The notes under the pieces were generated by a model. The model was given only the letters and a program-made list of their open reading frames with translations, was not told where the DNA came from and did no database searches. A stretch of 14,838 bases of DNA from the NCBI GenBank assembly GCA_016932955.1, contig JAFGBV010000250.1, positions 1 through 14,838 on the forward strand. Direction: 5' to 3'. Source of the DNA: Anaerolineales bacterium (lineage in GTDB: Bacteria > Chloroflexota > Anaerolineae > Anaerolineales > UBA4823). Positions 13,486 to 14,838 of this stretch are shown here, in pieces; position 1 is the stretch's first letter; each line of letters begins with the position of its first letter. A program made the translations under genes and the position numbers.

Positions 13486-14838
13486 ATGGCGAAATTTCTT
13501 CGCTCGTTAGTGATAATTATTTTATTAGCATCGACATTCTCATCTTCATTACTTACGGGCACCGCTATTGCCCAACAAGATGGAACAACAACGCTTTTCC
13601 AGGTTTCGGTCGATCCTACTGCCCACCAACAATATGGGCTGTATTATCCTGTAACTTATTCCTTCCAGATACCAACAGGATCTGCCAACCTAACCGCACA
13701 GTACCGCACCAGTGATGCCAGTCCATGGATAACTCTCTTAGAACTGCATGAAGGGGATATTTTTAATGGAGTAAATGCTGTCAGGTTCGATTACGCCAAC
13801 AACACAGCTTTCCTTAGCGTAGCCTTTGATCTTAATTCTGATACGATCCTACTGCGTGTCCTGGATGGACAAGATGAAATTCCCCTAATTTATTTGGGGA
13901 TACCCCGCTACTACGACAACCGCAGGTCTGCAGTGACAGTCTCACTTGATGATTGGGAAGGCGCTAACAATAGTTTTTTTAATGACGCTGCCACAATTTT
14001 AACCCAAAACCAGATCCACTTTTCAGTAGCAATTATCACAAGCCAGAATCCGGATTGGAACCTTATTCAAAGCTGGATTAATACAGGCTATATGGAGGCT
14101 GCGTCTCACAGCCGAAACCATGCCTGCAGTGAAAGCGCTTACCTGGGGCTGGGATATGCCTACCAGGTTTCTGGCAGCAAGCAGGATATCCTGGCTAACC
14201 TTCAGCTTCCGTATCCTTACGTGCCAGCCTATATTGAGCCATGTGGATATACCGATCCTGCCCTTCGCCAGGCTGTAGTGGCAGCCGGATACCTCGCGAC
14301 ACGTGGTTTCCCGACGCCTCCTATTCAAAACGATTTTTCTGCCTGGGGAGAAGATGGCTCATATCAACGGGCATTATTCACCCTCGATACTTACCCCTGG
14401 CCCTGGTCAACGCAGAGCGCTGCTCTGCTGGCCCAGGCAAATGCGAGCTTCGACGCGGCCTATTCGGCAGGCGAAATCTATCACCTGGTAGATCATCCAT
14501 GGCAGGCACGTTGGTTCCCAGGGTCTACCCTGGACAGTCACACTCAGTACATTGGCAACCGACCTGATGTCTGGTACGCTGCCTTTGGCGAGCTGTACCT
14601 GTACCACTTTGTGTATGAGCGCGGACTGGTGACTGTCTCGCCCCACGATGGCACTACCAGCACTCCACCAGCGCCCACAGCCACCAACACTGGGCTGCCG
14701 CCCGCTGCAACCAATACCCCACTGCCGCCTACAGCAACCAATACTCTGCTGCCGCCCACCCCGACCAGCACTGACCTGCCGCCTACCGCGACCAGCACTC
14801 CGCTGCCGCCTACCGCAACCCCCTCACTGAACCCCACG
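13486..14838 (+). CDS. Secreted NodB-fold polysaccharide deacetylase-like protein (3' end outside window)
   Basis: An open frame of 451 codons runs off the right edge. Residues 1-29 form a signal peptide: basic MAKFLR, hydrophobic core, then TAIA before QQDG. Residues about 33-145 look like an extracellular beta-rich domain of no known family. Residues about 148-375 carry NodB/carbohydrate-esterase-4 features: SLDDWEG (153-159) at the TFDDG motif, HSRNH (208-212) as the metal HxxxH motif, EPCGYTDPALRQAVVAAGY (251-269) at the RPPxG motif, and H333 in IYHLVDH as the late catalytic histidine. From 390 on it is a Pro/Thr/Ala linker. The predicted role is hydrolysis of acetyl or related groups on an extracellular glycan; the altered motifs leave activity uncertain. 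Codons and bases upstream of the repeat are AT-richer than the neighbouring genes. Confidence 0.82.
   Translation, partial: MAKFLRSLVIIILLASTFSSSLLTGTAIAQQDGTTTLFQVSVDPTAHQQYGLYYPVTYSFQIPTGSANLTAQYRTSDASPWITLLELHEGDIFNGVNAVRFDYANNTAFLSVAFDLNSDTILLRVLDGQDEIPLIYLGIPRYYDNRRSAVTVSLDDWEGANNSFFNDAATILTQNQIHFSVAIITSQNPDWNLIQSWINTGYMEAASHSRNHACSESAYLGLGYAYQVSGSKQDILANLQLPYPYVPAYIEPCGYTDPALRQAVVAAGYLATRGFPTPPIQNDFSAWGEDGSYQRALFTLDTYPWPWSTQSAALLAQANASFDAAYSAGEIYHLVDHPWQARWFPGSTLDSHTQYIGNRPDVWYAAFGELYLYHFVYERGLVTVSPHDGTTSTPPAPTATNTGLPPAATNTPLPPTATNTLLPPTPTSTDLPPTATSTPLPPTATPSLNPT
14695..14829 (+). repeat. 27-base tandem repeat coding for a Pro/Thr-rich linker
   Basis: There are five consecutive 27-base units, each beginning CTGCCGCC and encoding nine residues: LPPAATNTP, LPPTATNTL, LPPTPTSTD, LPPTATSTP and LPPTATPSL. 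A degenerate unit (PPAPTATNTG) precedes them. The array may continue past the window. Such linkers in Chloroflexota surface proteins probably span the cell envelope or are O-glycosylated; the repeat also invites copy-number change and assembly error. Confidence 0.85.

Overview
The window looks like chromosomal DNA from a bacterium of the Chloroflexota, probably an Anaerolineae-type lineage. This is inferred from moderately high GC, a fused double-ATPase ECF transporter, and a secreted protein ending in Pro/Thr/Ala repeats of the LPPTATNT type, which are common in that phylum. No rRNA, tRNA, CRISPR array, insertion sequence or phage gene was recognised. It holds twelve protein genes that can be supported, plus the first 22 codons of a thirteenth at the left edge.

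Left block (1-3966, minus strand): an operon reads leftward from a good sigma70-type promoter at 3938-3966. Its order is ABC ATPase, two ABC-2 permeases, then an AAC(3)-family N-acetyltransferase. The ATPase and permeases form the COG4586/COG4587/COG3694 exporter trio. A perfect 9-bp hairpin with a T-tract (91-125) ends the unit or attenuates the next gene, whose start codon is at 68.

Middle block (4042-8764, plus strand): an UlaG-like metallo-beta-lactamase-fold hydrolase, a PLP aminotransferase, a NylB/class C-type serine hydrolase and a GlcD/D2HGDH-type FAD-linked 2-hydroxyacid dehydrogenase. The first two have -10-like boxes so close to the ATG that their mRNAs may be leaderless. A minus-strand ornithine cyclodeaminase/mu-crystallin family gene (8759-9733) converges on the dehydrogenase with a 6-base overlap.

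Right block (9734-13364): a 254-base divergent intergenic region with several palindromes leads into a complete ECF vitamin/metabolite importer: S component, fused A-A' ATPase and T component. The S component could not be assigned to a substrate. The hydrolase, aminotransferase, dehydrogenase and cyclodeaminase genes surrounding this importer suggest a pathway for taking up and degrading an amide- or amino-acid-like compound. That link is inferred from gene proximity only.

Right edge (13427-14838): after a near-consensus promoter, an AT-richer gene encodes a secreted NodB-fold polysaccharide deacetylase-like protein that runs off the window within a 27-base tandem repeat.
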